From Phormidesmis sp963789215 (lineage in GTDB: Bacteria > Cyanobacteriota > Cyanobacteriia > Phormidesmidales > Phormidesmidaceae), in the NCBI GenBank assembly GCA_963789215.1, contig CAWBJY010000002.1, forward strand, positions 620,001-684,000: DNA of 64,000 nt, in the 5' to 3' direction. Position numbers and translations under genes: made by a program. Positions 17,491-25,035 of the stretch are shown here, in pieces (position 1 is the stretch's first letter; each line of letters opens with the position of its first letter). The notes beneath the pieces were generated by a model, which was not told where the DNA came from, ran no database searches, and saw only the letters and a program-made list of their open reading frames with translations.

Positions 17491-18238
17491 AAGCAGCGTC
17501 CATCTGTGAGCCGTGAAAGAAGCTCAGCGTGGCGTTGCGCACAATATTTCCGACAACGCTGACGGCTAAAATGCCTACAAAAAAGAGTGCCGTTCTTAGC
17601 TTTGAGCGGTTGAGTCCTGTCCAGTAGACCAGAATGAGGCCCATATATAGACTGGTGAACAGCATTTTGAGTCCGGCGCAGTGAGGCGCGACTTCTACTA
17701 ACTGGTCGCTGATTGTCAGGTAAATGCCGTCTACCTGCACGTCCATATTTATTTGCAGCAAAATGAACCCAGCCACCGAGGCAATGAAGCTCTGTAACGG
17801 CAGGATGTAGGGTTCCATTAGATACGGCAGCTGCGTGGGCGTAGAGAGCAGAACCAGCACCCAGGGAAAGGCGTTGAGCCTAAACCCAGCTTGGCCTTTA
17901 AGCGATAGCAGCAGACCCGCTAACAGCAGCGGGAGCGATAGATTGATCATATCGACCAGGCTACTGCTGTAGAAGGCAGCGGCGATCGCCAATAGCGGTA
18001 GTCCTAGCCAGTGAATTTGGTTGGGCAGGGCCTGCCATTGCGATCGCCTCTCCCAAACCAAGTAAGCCGCAAAAGGAATCCCTAGCAGCCCATGGCTAAA
18101 GTACTCGTGCTGAATGCTAATAGATTTGTTTAACCAGCCTTCTACCCAATATGCCAGCAGCGGCCCATACAGCAGGGCGACTAGCCCTAAGGTGACCCAC
18201 TCTAAAGGAATTTGTGATTTGAATTTGGAAGCTAGCAT
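17471..18238 (-). CDS. Cyanoexosortase (B-like), frame interrupted near its end
   Basis: 255 residues in the uninterrupted frame, with about seven membrane helices. Exosortases are integral-membrane cysteine transpeptidases that process PEP-CTERM-type proteins for envelope or matrix. The three expected catalytic residues are present: Cys187 in VAPHCAGLKMLFTSL, Arg234 in NIVRNATL and His242 in SFFHGS. After MDAAF the frame runs out as DLAAR-stop, while the expected last helix continues in the +1 frame (17263-17490). Either a natural mutation, a sequencing error in the TTTT run at 17489-17492, or a tolerated truncation. It lies between the DegT aminotransferase and the associated protein. Confidence 0.85.
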   Translation of the reverse strand: MLASKFKSQIPLEWVTLGLVALLYGPLLAYWVEGWLNKSISIQHEYFSHGLLGIPFAAYLVWERRSQWQALPNQIHWLGLPLLAIAAAFYSSSLVDMINLSLPLLLAGLLLSLKGQAGFRLNAFPWVLVLLSTPTQLPYLMEPYILPLQSFIASVAGFILLQINMDVQVDGIYLTISDQLVEVAPHCAGLKMLFTSLYMGLILVYWTGLNRSKLRTALFFVGILAVSVVGNIVRNATLSFFHGSQMDAAFDLAAR

Positions 18239-18295
18239 CGCAGGTTAGACCCAGGGGTTTGAAGCAGGCATGTTGAGCTTAAGACGCGGCAACCT

Positions 18296-19489
18296 TTAGC
18301 CCGTGGCCTGCCGCTCGGCGACTGCTGCAACGGGTTCGCGCGGCGTTTCGATGGCTGAGCGAATAGCGGCGACAACGCGATCTATCTGCTCTACGCTCAG
18401 ACCGGGGTACATCGGGAGAGATAGAATTTCTTGACTGAGGGCTTCTGAGTGAGGAAAATCGCCGGATTGATGCCCCATCGATTCAAAAGCAGGCTGAAGA
18501 TGGCAAGGAATGGGGTAGTGGATGCCGGTTTGAATATCTTGAGCGTTTAGCTCTAGCTGTAGAAGATTGCGGTCTATGGGGCACTCGGCAGTGACTTTGA
18601 TAACGTACAGATGATAGACATGCCCGTTCCCGCTGACGTTTTTGATCGGGACGATGCCTTTTTGAGCGAGGGAGGCGAGCGCTTCGTCGTAGTAGCAAGC
18701 GAGCCGGTTGCGGGTCTGATTCCAGGCTTCCATGTGGGGCAGTTTGAGCTGGAGTACGCCCGCTTGTATAGTATCCAGCCGGCTATTAACGCCGCCCGGA
18801 TCGGTGTGGAAATATTTGCGAGTGGCTCCGTAGTTGCGCAGCGATCGCACGGTCTGCGCTATGGCCTCTTGCTGGGTGACGAACATGCCGCCGTCGCCTA
18901 GCCCACCCAGATTTTTACTGGGATAAAAGCTGAAGCCAGCGCCCGTGCCGATGCTGCCCGCCCGATAGCCTTCTCGCTCGGCTAAATGTGCTTGAGCCGC
19001 ATCTTCAAAAATAATCAGGCTGTGCCTCTTGGCCAGCTCAATCAGGGCTGCTGGTGAAACCATCTGACCGTAAAGATGCACCGGTACGATGGCTTTAGTT
19101 TTGGACGTAATTGCTTTTTCGGCAGCATTTAAATCAATGAGCGCCGTGTGCGGATCGCAGTCGACAAAGACAGGGGTTGCACCCGTGCTAACAATGCCGA
19201 TGAGCGTAGCAATAAAGGTATTCGCTGGCAGAATCACTTCGTCACCAGCTGTGATGCCGCAAGCTCGCAGGCCGAGGGCGATCGCATCTGTCCCACAGCC
19301 GACCCCCACGCCATAGCGGGTTTGGCAGGCGGCTGCAAAAGCGGTCTCAAACTCAGCCACTTTTTGACCCAGTACGCAGTCTCCTTTTTCCATCACGGCT
19401 TCTACGACTGCCAAAATGTCTGCCTTAAGCGGGCGGTGCTGCCAGGACAAATCGACAAAGGGAATCAGTTCGAGTGGAGAAGAAGACAT
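18296..19489 (-). CDS. DegT/DnrJ/EryC1/StrS family sugar aminotransferase
   Basis: 397 residues from the ATG at 19489 (MSSSPLELIPFVDLSWQHRP); a TTG 21 codons upstream is not used. It is a PLP enzyme that transaminates keto-sugar nucleotides. The Schiff-base Lys is Lys192 in SFYPSKNLGGLGDGG. Other hallmarks are GVGCGTDAIALGLRA, PVHLYGQ and FEDAAQAH. It begins the leftward exosortase/polysaccharide cluster, so its product is probably an amino sugar of the exported glycan. The exosortase gene starts 57 bases downstream of its stop. Confidence 0.93.
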   Translation of the reverse strand: MSSSPLELIPFVDLSWQHRPLKADILAVVEAVMEKGDCVLGQKVAEFETAFAAACQTRYGVGVGCGTDAIALGLRACGITAGDEVILPANTFIATLIGIVSTGATPVFVDCDPHTALIDLNAAEKAITSKTKAIVPVHLYGQMVSPAALIELAKRHSLIIFEDAAQAHLAEREGYRAGSIGTGAGFSFYPSKNLGGLGDGGMFVTQQEAIAQTVRSLRNYGATRKYFHTDPGGVNSRLDTIQAGVLQLKLPHMEAWNQTRNRLACYYDEALASLAQKGIVPIKNVSGNGHVYHLYVIKVTAECPIDRNLLQLELNAQDIQTGIHYPIPCHLQPAFESMGHQSGDFPHSEALSQEILSLPMYPGLSVEQIDRVVAAIRSAIETPREPVAAVAERQATG

Positions 19490-19864
19490 ATGAGGAGATA
19501 GAAGAAAAGATAAACGATAGATTGAGATGTTCTGTTGAACTGCCGTTTTCAATCCGTTTTTAGATGCGAACTTCTAAATACTGTGCCCTTTGTAGCGGAA
19601 GGTAGCCCAGTTTGGTTTGCCGCTGCAGGGGCTATGCTAGCTACTTGCTAAGCCGGTTGAATGAGCCAGTTACTAAGCCTCAAAAGCGCGAATTCTTTGT
19701 AAAGCTTGCCTAAATTACTTCAACGAGTTTTGATTAGATAGCTCAAGAGTGCCCTTTTAGCGCAGTATTGCGACAGCCTGCCAGAGAAAGTAGACGCAGT
19801 TATCAACTGCTAGTTAAAGACCGTTGAGCACTGCCGAAGACCAAAACTGAAGGCAACTGAAAGG
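19490..19864. other. Divergent intergenic region
   Basis: 375 bases between the leftward aminotransferase and a rightward small gene. It should hold both promoters. I see no terminator hairpin, tRNA or coding frame in it. Confidence 0.4.
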
Positions 19865-20212
19865 ATGGATTTAAAAACGGCTTGCGATTTAATTGCTCGG
19901 CAGACGCTTCCTGAACTCGAAACGCAGGACACCTTTCTAGGTCGGTTACGCCAGGGATTTCCTCCTGTTCCTGGCCAGGCTACCGCTTTGCTGCTGGCGT
20001 TGAAAGTGATCCACAGCAGCTTACAGCGTGCTTCGGCGCTAGATAGGCGGCTGGCTCAGTCTTTATTTCTAGTTGCGTACGAGAGTCGTAATTTGTATGA
20101 GGTGGGGCGGGCGAATAGAGCGGATTGGCCCCCAATGCTGGATGAGGATCTAACTCGAATCGCGATCGCAGCTTACGCAATCTTTGCGGATAGTACTGAC
20201 GATTTAGCCTAG
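19865..20212 (+). CDS. Conserved cyanobacterial hypothetical protein
   Basis: 115 residues, all-helical by appearance. A family of this length and pattern (DTFLGRLRQGFPPVPGQATAL, SRNLYEVGRANRADWPPMLDEDL) occurs in cyanobacteria and is sometimes labelled dethiobiotin synthetase. No P-loop or other motif of that enzyme is visible here, so I do not accept that name. No signal peptide or transmembrane helix. The ATG is preceded by GAAAGG. It reads in the same direction as the membrane protein that follows, with a 117-base gap. Confidence 0.8.
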   Translation: MDLKTACDLIARQTLPELETQDTFLGRLRQGFPPVPGQATALLLALKVIHSSLQRASALDRRLAQSLFLVAYESRNLYEVGRANRADWPPMLDEDLTRIAIAAYAIFADSTDDLA

Positions 20213-20329
20213 GCTTCTGTACCGGAGAATGCTCAAAATAATCGAACAAAAGGCTAGAAATAAGTAGCCAATACTCGCCCTTGGGACTAGAGTACAGAAG
20301 CAGTTTTGAAGCCTGCTGTAGAAAACACA

Positions 20330-21178
20330 ATGCCCTCTAAAGCTCGCCCCAAATCGAATAGAAGATTGAACAAAAGCAGCGCTGGAAAATCTGCTGCTAG
20401 TACTCCTCGTTTGCGCCTCCGGATATGGCTGGCCGTTCTAGGTGGACTGGGGCTAATTGCTTTCGTTCTACTGCTTAGACTGTTGCTGCCGCTGCTGCTG
20501 CTAACTGGATTTTTGGCGCTGGGCTATTGGATTTGGCGACTAATACATCGGCATCATCAGCGTCAGCGTCGCCGCCAGGCCAGGCTAAACACGCAGTTCT
20601 ATCAGCTATTAAAGCGCCAGCAGGGACGCATCAGCGCCTTAGATTTTGCGATGTTTACGCAAACCGATGGCATGGTTGCTCAAAACTATTTGAACGAGCA
20701 GGCGCAGGCATTTTCGGCCTATTGCGAAACGACGATTCAAGGGGATATTGTCTACGTCTTTAATTTGGCGGCAATCAGCCAACCTACGCACCACGACAGC
20801 GCGAGAGCTGCCTGGGTTTGGGCTGAGCAAGCGCACGCGCAGAGGGCGCAGTTTGAAAGCAAGCAGGCCGCCTGGATTAGCGCTCAGCAAATGCGATCGC
20901 TTCGTCAGCCCCAGAAGGCAACCGCTGAGCAGCCAGTGATTCCCTTGCCTATGCCGCCTGATGAGTATCGTGATTTGGGGCCGGATGCGCGATCGCCTCA
21001 GCTAAAGCAAATTAAATCCGCACCTCCCGTTCCAACGCCGAGAACCCCAGTGCAGCCAGAATCTATCCGAGAGGCGGGCCGACAATCCGCTCAACTGCCG
21101 CTATCCAAATCTAATAGACGAACGCTTCGTAACGATAAAGCAATGGTAACGATAGATGTGAGCGCTGTTCGCAGCTAG
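20330..21178 (+). CDS. Hypothetical membrane protein with basic N-terminus
   Basis: 282 residues from the ATG at 20330; an upstream TTG is not favoured. A Lys/Arg/Ser-rich N-terminus is followed by a long hydrophobic stretch (about residues 32-68), probably two helices, then a very basic segment (HRHHQRQRRRQARL). Residues about 85-150 (FYQLLKRQQGRISALDFAMF, then AYCETTIQGDIVYVF) look like a small winged-helix-like cytoplasmic domain. The C-terminal 100 residues are Pro/Gln-rich and probably disordered. I do not recognise the family. Upstream of ndk. Confidence 0.7.
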   Translation: MPSKARPKSNRRLNKSSAGKSAASTPRLRLRIWLAVLGGLGLIAFVLLLRLLLPLLLLTGFLALGYWIWRLIHRHHQRQRRRQARLNTQFYQLLKRQQGRISALDFAMFTQTDGMVAQNYLNEQAQAFSAYCETTIQGDIVYVFNLAAISQPTHHDSARAAWVWAEQAHAQRAQFESKQAAWISAQQMRSLRQPQKATAEQPVIPLPMPPDEYRDLGPDARSPQLKQIKSAPPVPTPRTPVQPESIREAGRQSAQLPLSKSNRRTLRNDKAMVTIDVSAVRS

Positions 21179-21321
21179 AAGCGTTTATTTTACTGATTGT
21201 CTGGTTGGACTGCTGAAGAAAGCTTTGACAAAGCGACCTTTGTTATTGAGCATAGGAAAGGTTTGACTCAAACCAGACGCATTTGTTTAATCTAGACGCA
21301 ATTTTTAGGAGCGCATTCCCT

Positions 21322-21771
21322 GTGGAAAGAAGTTTTATTATGATCAAGCCCGATGGCGTACAGCGGGGCCTGGTTGGCAACATCATTAGCCGGTTTGAGA
21401 CAAAGGGTTTCACGCTTGTAGGCTTAAAGCAAATGTCGGTATCGCGCGATTTAGCCGAAGCGCACTACGCCGTTCATAAAGAGCGCCCTTTCTTTAAGGG
21501 GCTGGTGGACTACATTATCTCTGCGCCCGTAGTTGCGATGGTTTGGGAAGGCGAAGGCGTTATTGCCTCAGCTCGTATGCTCATCGGCGCAACCAATCCG
21601 TTAGAGTCAGCGCCTGGAACCATCCGGGGTGACTTGGGTATTACGATTGGTCGCAACATTATTCACGGCTCGGATGCTCCTGAGACTGCTCAAGAGGAAA
21701 TTAAGCTTTGGTTTGGTGACGGCGGCCTGTGCGATTGGGAGCCTGCAATGAAGCCGTGGCTTTACGAGTAA
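21322..21771 (+). CDS. ndk: Nucleoside diphosphate kinase
   Basis: 149 residues from a GTG at 21322, the exact family length. The GTG is chosen because the protein then begins (M)ERSFIMIKPDGVQRG as in homologues, and TAGGAG at 21306-21311 is well spaced. The frame further upstream is unsupported. It transfers the terminal phosphate of ATP to NDPs. The phospho-accepting His is His115 in RNIIHGSD. Other motifs: FKGLVDYIISAPVVAMVWEG and NPLESAPGTIRGD. It is followed by a strong bidirectional terminator. Confidence 0.97.
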   Translation: MERSFIMIKPDGVQRGLVGNIISRFETKGFTLVGLKQMSVSRDLAEAHYAVHKERPFFKGLVDYIISAPVVAMVWEGEGVIASARMLIGATNPLESAPGTIRGDLGITIGRNIIHGSDAPETAQEEIKLWFGDGGLCDWEPAMKPWLYE

Positions 21772-21804
21772 TGGCTAAATAGCCTAAATAGCTACCTTCA
21801 AACG

Positions 21805-21840
21805 TAAGCCCCTCAATCTGCGAATAGATTGAGGGGCTTA
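21805..21840. terminator. Bidirectional terminator between ndk and the small membrane protein
   Basis: TAAGCCCCTCAATC (21805-21818) pairs perfectly over 14 bases with GATTGAGGGGCTTA (21827-21840), with an 8-base loop. It sits between two convergent genes and lacks a long T run on either side. Confidence 0.8.
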
Positions 21841-21870
21841 TTGGTCGCTTGTTCTGATCTATCTATCTAT

Positions 21871-22071
21871 CTATAAGTCCATGTTGGCACGCGCGTCTTT
21901 GACGGCTGCCATAAAGGAAAGGACGGTGGCCGGAATGCTAATAGCTAGCGTTACGGCAGTGGGTACAGTGCCCCAGTTTGGATCGCCAGAAGATAGCTCG
22001 AACATGGAGCCGACGGCGGCGATCGCAGCTAGACAAGCTATTCCTAAGTAGGCACCACTTTTTGGGGTCAC
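21871..22071 (-). CDS. Small two-helix membrane protein, unknown function
   Basis: 66 residues. Two hydrophobic segments (about 8-26 and 36-56) are separated by a short loop SSGDPNWGTVP. The start is a GTG at 22071, supported by GGAG eight bases upstream. Small proteins of this form occur in many cyanobacteria without a known role. It lies directly downstream of def on the same strand, 32 bases after its stop, so it is probably cotranscribed with def. Confidence 0.75.
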   Translation of the reverse strand: MTPKSGAYLGIACLAAIAAVGSMFELSSGDPNWGTVPTAVTLAISIPATVLSFMAAVKDARANMDL

Positions 22072-22103
22072 TGAATTTTCTCCGAGTTTAAGGACTGCTA
22101 AGA

Positions 22104-22667
22104 CTAGCTTACTTTCTTGACGTCTCTAGATTCAAATCCATGCTTCTTTAACTCTTGGTTGAGCGCGATCGCATTCTCAACTCTATCTACAAACATCACG
22201 CCGCTAAGATGGTCCATCTCGTGCTGAATAACGCGAGCCACTAAATCGTCTACTTTCATTTTGCGAGGCTTACCTGCTTCGTCTTTAAAGCTCACTTCAA
22301 TGGCCGCGGGGCGCACTACGTCTAAGTAAACGCCTGGAATGCTCAAGCAGCCTTCTTGCCCGGTGGCTAGCTCGTCGCTGTAGCTGATGATCTTAGGGTT
22401 TACCAATACCAAAGGGGGCGCGGTTGAATTTTCTGGGTCGGCATCGACGACTAAGAGCTGCTTGTTCATGCCAACTTGAGGTGCAGCTAGGCCAATGCCA
22501 TCTTCGCTGTACATGGTTTGCAACATTTGGCGCACGAGTTCACGCAGGCCATTGTCTACTTTGGCAATTCGCTTGGCTGGCTGACGAAGAACGCGATCGC
22601 CCAAATAATGAATGGATAGGGGCGGATTCTTCAGCTTTTTCTTTTCAACTTCAATGACAGCGGCCAT
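22104..22667 (-). CDS. def: Peptide deformylase
   Basis: 187 residues. It removes the formyl group from new N-termini. All three conserved motifs are present: GIGLAAPQVG (residues about 57-66), EGCLS with metal ligand Cys107, and QHEMDHLSG with His149, catalytic Glu150 and His153. An N-terminal extension of about 15 residues precedes the domain (MAAVIEVEKKKLKNPPL). Divergent from ftsX. Confidence 0.97.
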   Translation of the reverse strand: MAAVIEVEKKKLKNPPLSIHYLGDRVLRQPAKRIAKVDNGLRELVRQMLQTMYSEDGIGLAAPQVGMNKQLLVVDADPENSTAPPLVLVNPKIISYSDELATGQEGCLSIPGVYLDVVRPAAIEVSFKDEAGKPRKMKVDDLVARVIQHEMDHLSGVMFVDRVENAIALNQELKKHGFESRDVKKVS

Positions 22668-22720
22668 AGGTGCTCGGAGAAACTAAACGTTACAGGTGAA
22701 AGGTTATTTCTATTGTAACA

Positions 22721-22743
22721 ACTCGCACTCACTTCGAGTTGAT
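22721..22743. other. Small inverted repeat between def and ftsX
   Basis: CAACTCG and CGAGTTG flank a 9-base loop (CACTCACTT) in the divergent def-ftsX promoter region. It could be an operator or an RNA hairpin in a leader. No T run follows. Confidence 0.3.
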
Positions 22744-22899
22744 GACCTAACGGAATGCCCGAAGAAATTCGGTTTTGATATCAATATCCTTTGATACGGG
22801 AAAACTAACGAAGTAAACGGCTCAGCCTTGTCTCTAACTGTTGGTAGAGGATGTTGGTAAAGGCGAGCAGCTAAAGGAGTTTGACGGCATTTTGTGCTG

Positions 22900-23802
22900 A
22901 TGAAATCGCTGACGAAGACGGACTACTTACTTCGCGAAACCCTGCGCGGCCTGCGGCGCGGTGGCTGGATGAACTGGGCGGCAATTAGCACAATGACGGT
23001 GCTGCTGTTTTTGTTTGGTGTGAGCCTGCAAGCGAGCTGGCAGGTAGAAGGGCTGCTCAATCAGTTTGGGTCTCAGCTGGTGATCTCTACTTATTTAGAT
23101 AGCGGCGTCGATGCGAGCAGTCTGAGCGGGCAGGTTCGAAAGCTGCCGGGCGTTGTGACCGTAGAGTCGGTGAGTAAAGAGAAGGCATGGGCCGAACTAA
23201 CGGAAGATTTGGGACTGTCGGATGTGTCGAATGCGTCAGCGCAGCTCAAGGGTAATCCGCTAGTAGACGAGCTGAAGGTGAAAGCTAGAGACGCGCAAGA
23301 AGTGCCGCAACTAGCCGAGACGCTGAAGAACATGAGCGGTGTAAACGATGTGCTCTACGTCAGTGAGGTCGTTCAGCAGCTTCGAGAGCTAAACCAGGGG
23401 CTGCGCTGGGTGAGTATGACGGTGGTGAGTTTGCTAAGCCTGACGGCTGTTGCGGTGGTGACAACCACGATTCGATTAATTGCGATCGCCCGTCGCCACG
23501 AAATAGAAGTGATGCAGCTTGTGGGGGCTACTCGCAGCTGGATTTACATGCCTTTTTTAATTCAAGGCGCTGCGTTCGGCATTATCGGAGCGAGTGGTTC
23601 ATGGAGCTTGCTATTACTGGCTCAAAGAGCGCTCAAATCTATTGCGGCAAGTCAGCAACCTGCCTTCATAGAGTTTCTGGTTAACGGACTTCAGCTCACG
23701 CCCCGTCAGTGGGTTCTGCTACCGCTAGCTCTCGTTACCTTGGGAACGGGCATCGGATTGGTTGGCAGCGTTCTGGCGGTGAAGAAAGTCGCCTCTGCGT
23801 AG
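22900..23802 (+). CDS. ftsX: Cell division ABC-type permease FtsX
   Basis: About 300 residues with four transmembrane helices: one near 25-45, an extracellular domain, then three in the C-terminal half. YLLRETLRGLRRGGWMNWAA opens the protein as in cyanobacterial FtsX, and EIEVMQLVGATRSWI is the conserved cytoplasmic loop. FtsX couples to FtsE and controls peptidoglycan hydrolysis during division. ftsE is not in the window. A GTG at 22894 two codons earlier is an alternative start; AAGGAG at 22874-22879 is rather distant from either. Confidence 0.93.
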   Translation: MKSLTKTDYLLRETLRGLRRGGWMNWAAISTMTVLLFLFGVSLQASWQVEGLLNQFGSQLVISTYLDSGVDASSLSGQVRKLPGVVTVESVSKEKAWAELTEDLGLSDVSNASAQLKGNPLVDELKVKARDAQEVPQLAETLKNMSGVNDVLYVSEVVQQLRELNQGLRWVSMTVVSLLSLTAVAVVTTTIRLIAIARRHEIEVMQLVGATRSWIYMPFLIQGAAFGIIGASGSWSLLLLAQRALKSIAASQQPAFIEFLVNGLQLTPRQWVLLPLALVTLGTGIGLVGSVLAVKKVASA

Positions 23803-23827
23803 GTCTTCTATCATCGCTCTTGCTATT

Positions 23828-23866
23828 AAAAATCTCCCAATGGTCAATGACCGTCAGGAGATTTTT
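23828..23866. terminator. Terminator after ftsX
   Basis: AAAAATCTCC (23828-23837) pairs with GGAGATTTTT (23857-23866) around a 19-base loop. The A run on one side and T run on the other let it act in both directions, between ftsX and psaC. Confidence 0.8.
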
Positions 23867-23990
23867 AGTATTGGCTAACGCCGACTATCGCTGAAGATTT
23901 AGACTCGTACCATCGACCGCAGCAAGCCTTTCTTACTGCGGTCAATCGCACTGCTCTTAATCAGCACTGCTCTTAAAGCTCTAGCTAGGT

Positions 23991-24236
23991 TTAGTAAGCT
24001 AGGCCCATACTGCGAGTGGTTTCAGCGCCTAGGTAAACGCGAATGCTGAGGAAGTCGGTGGGGCAAGCGGTTTCGCAACGCTTACAGCCAACGCAGTCTT
24101 CGGTACGAGGAGAAGACGCGATTTGACCCGCGCGACAACCATCCCAGGGCACCATTTCTAATACGTCTGTAGGACAGGCGCGAACGCACTGGGTGCAGCC
24201 AATGCAAGTATCGTAAATTTTTACTGAATGAGACAT
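23991..24236 (-). CDS. psaC: Photosystem I iron-sulfur protein PsaC
   Basis: 81 residues, the invariant length. It carries the two terminal [4Fe-4S] clusters FA and FB on the stromal side of photosystem I. Both CxxCxxCxxxCP motifs are present (CIGCTQCVRACP and CVGCKRCETACP), and the C-terminus RSMGLAY contacts PsaA/PsaB. It is a single-gene unit. Its upstream region contains two copies of CCAGTCGTCTGA. Confidence 0.99.
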   Translation of the reverse strand: MSHSVKIYDTCIGCTQCVRACPTDVLEMVPWDGCRAGQIASSPRTEDCVGCKRCETACPTDFLSIRVYLGAETTRSMGLAY

Positions 24237-24631
24237 GAAGTACAGACTCCAGAATTATATTTCACTGTGACCAGTCGTCTGAGGCCAGTCGTCTGAAACT
24301 GCCTAGCAGCTGACGTGCGACAAGGGTTCTCTAACCCTCAAGAGTTTATCCCTCAGCCTGTTTCCATAAACCTTGAAAAGGTAAAAATTTATGGAACGTA
24401 ATATAGGCGTTTCCTTGGGTGCTAGCAGAGTTGGAGCGATCGCGGAGGTACAGATGGCGAGCGTAAACAAGAGGGTCACGCTTTCCTATAAGATGATGGA
24501 ACTTAAATCGGGTATTGCTTGGTCGCGGTCGCAGCCAATTTATGTTGGCTGGCAGGCTTCGTGCCTTGTTCCCAAACCCTGTTTAGGTGTTTTTTTGCGC
24601 TTTTTGCCGCTGTTTGAAGGTAAGTATAGTA
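24237..24631. promoter_or_regulatory. Divergent psaC-acpP control region with a 12-bp direct repeat
   Basis: 395 bases between psaC (leftward) and acpP (rightward). CCAGTCGTCTGA occurs at 24271-24282 and 24285-24296, 35-60 bases upstream of psaC, where an activator or repressor could bind. An 82-codon rightward frame at 24391 overlaps acpP, has no known relatives that I recognise and is not called. The sequence before acpP is T-rich with a poor ribosome binding site (GAAGGT). Confidence 0.4.
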
Positions 24632-24868
24632 ATGAGTGACGATATTTTAGGAAAAGTTCAGAAGATTGTTTCTGAGCAGTTGGGTGTAGATGAGGCCGAG
24701 GTTAAGCCTGAAGCGAGCTTCGCGAACGATTTGGGCGCTGACTCTCTCGACACCGTAGAGCTGGTAATGGCTCTAGAAGAAGAATTCGACATTGAGATTC
24801 CAGATGAAGCGGCGGAAAACATCAGCACCGTTCAATCGGCTGTAGACTTCATCAAGTCCAAAAAGTAG
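24632..24868 (+). CDS. acpP: Acyl carrier protein
   Basis: 78 residues. It carries acyl chains on a 4'-phosphopantetheine arm attached to Ser38 in LGADSLDTVELVMALEEEF. The acidic helix-rich sequence is typical. The ATG at 24632 is chosen because MSDDILGKVQKIVSEQLGV matches the family start. It is followed by fabF on the same strand, the usual acpP-fabF order of fatty acid synthesis. Confidence 0.98.
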   Translation: MSDDILGKVQKIVSEQLGVDEAEVKPEASFANDLGADSLDTVELVMALEEEFDIEIPDEAAENISTVQSAVDFIKSKK

Positions 24869-24870
24869 AT

Positions 24871-24925
24871 AGTCGAACCTGAGAATTTTGCCCGCTGCTC
24901 TATCCAACTGAGCTGCGTTTGCTCG
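24871..24925 (-). other. tRNA-like remnant (D-arm and T-loop sequence)
   Basis: On the minus strand AGCTCAGTTGGATAGAGC (24897-24914) is a perfect tRNA D-arm. It is followed by AGCGGGC, like the 5' side of an anticodon stem, and then by CAGGTTCGACT, like a T-arm 5' half and loop. The rest of the anticodon arm, variable loop and 3' acceptor are missing, so it cannot be a functional tRNA. Confidence 0.45.
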
Positions 24926-24949
24926 AACTGTATAGCTTCGGGCAAATTT
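24887..24949 (+). terminator. Possible acpP terminator/attenuator with a large loop
   Basis: TTTGCCCG (24887-24894) pairs with CGGGCAAA (24939-24946) around a 44-base loop and is followed by TTTCTT. The loop contains the tRNA D-arm-like sequence. It could reduce read-through from acpP into fabF. Confidence 0.35.
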
Positions 24950-25035
24950 CTTAATTTATACTATTTGCATTGATAATTTGCATTGATCAACGTATCGCCA
25001 CTCCTAACCCTGCCGGTAAAACTGTCCGTAGAATT

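Noticed and set aside
19865..20212. Dethiobiotin synthetase annotation for the 115-residue protein
   Set aside because: The protein is half the length of BioD and lacks a P-loop; the name is probably a propagated error.
24391..24639. 82-codon frame before acpP
   Set aside because: It overlaps the acpP start in another frame, has no family resemblance and sits in the divergent promoter region.
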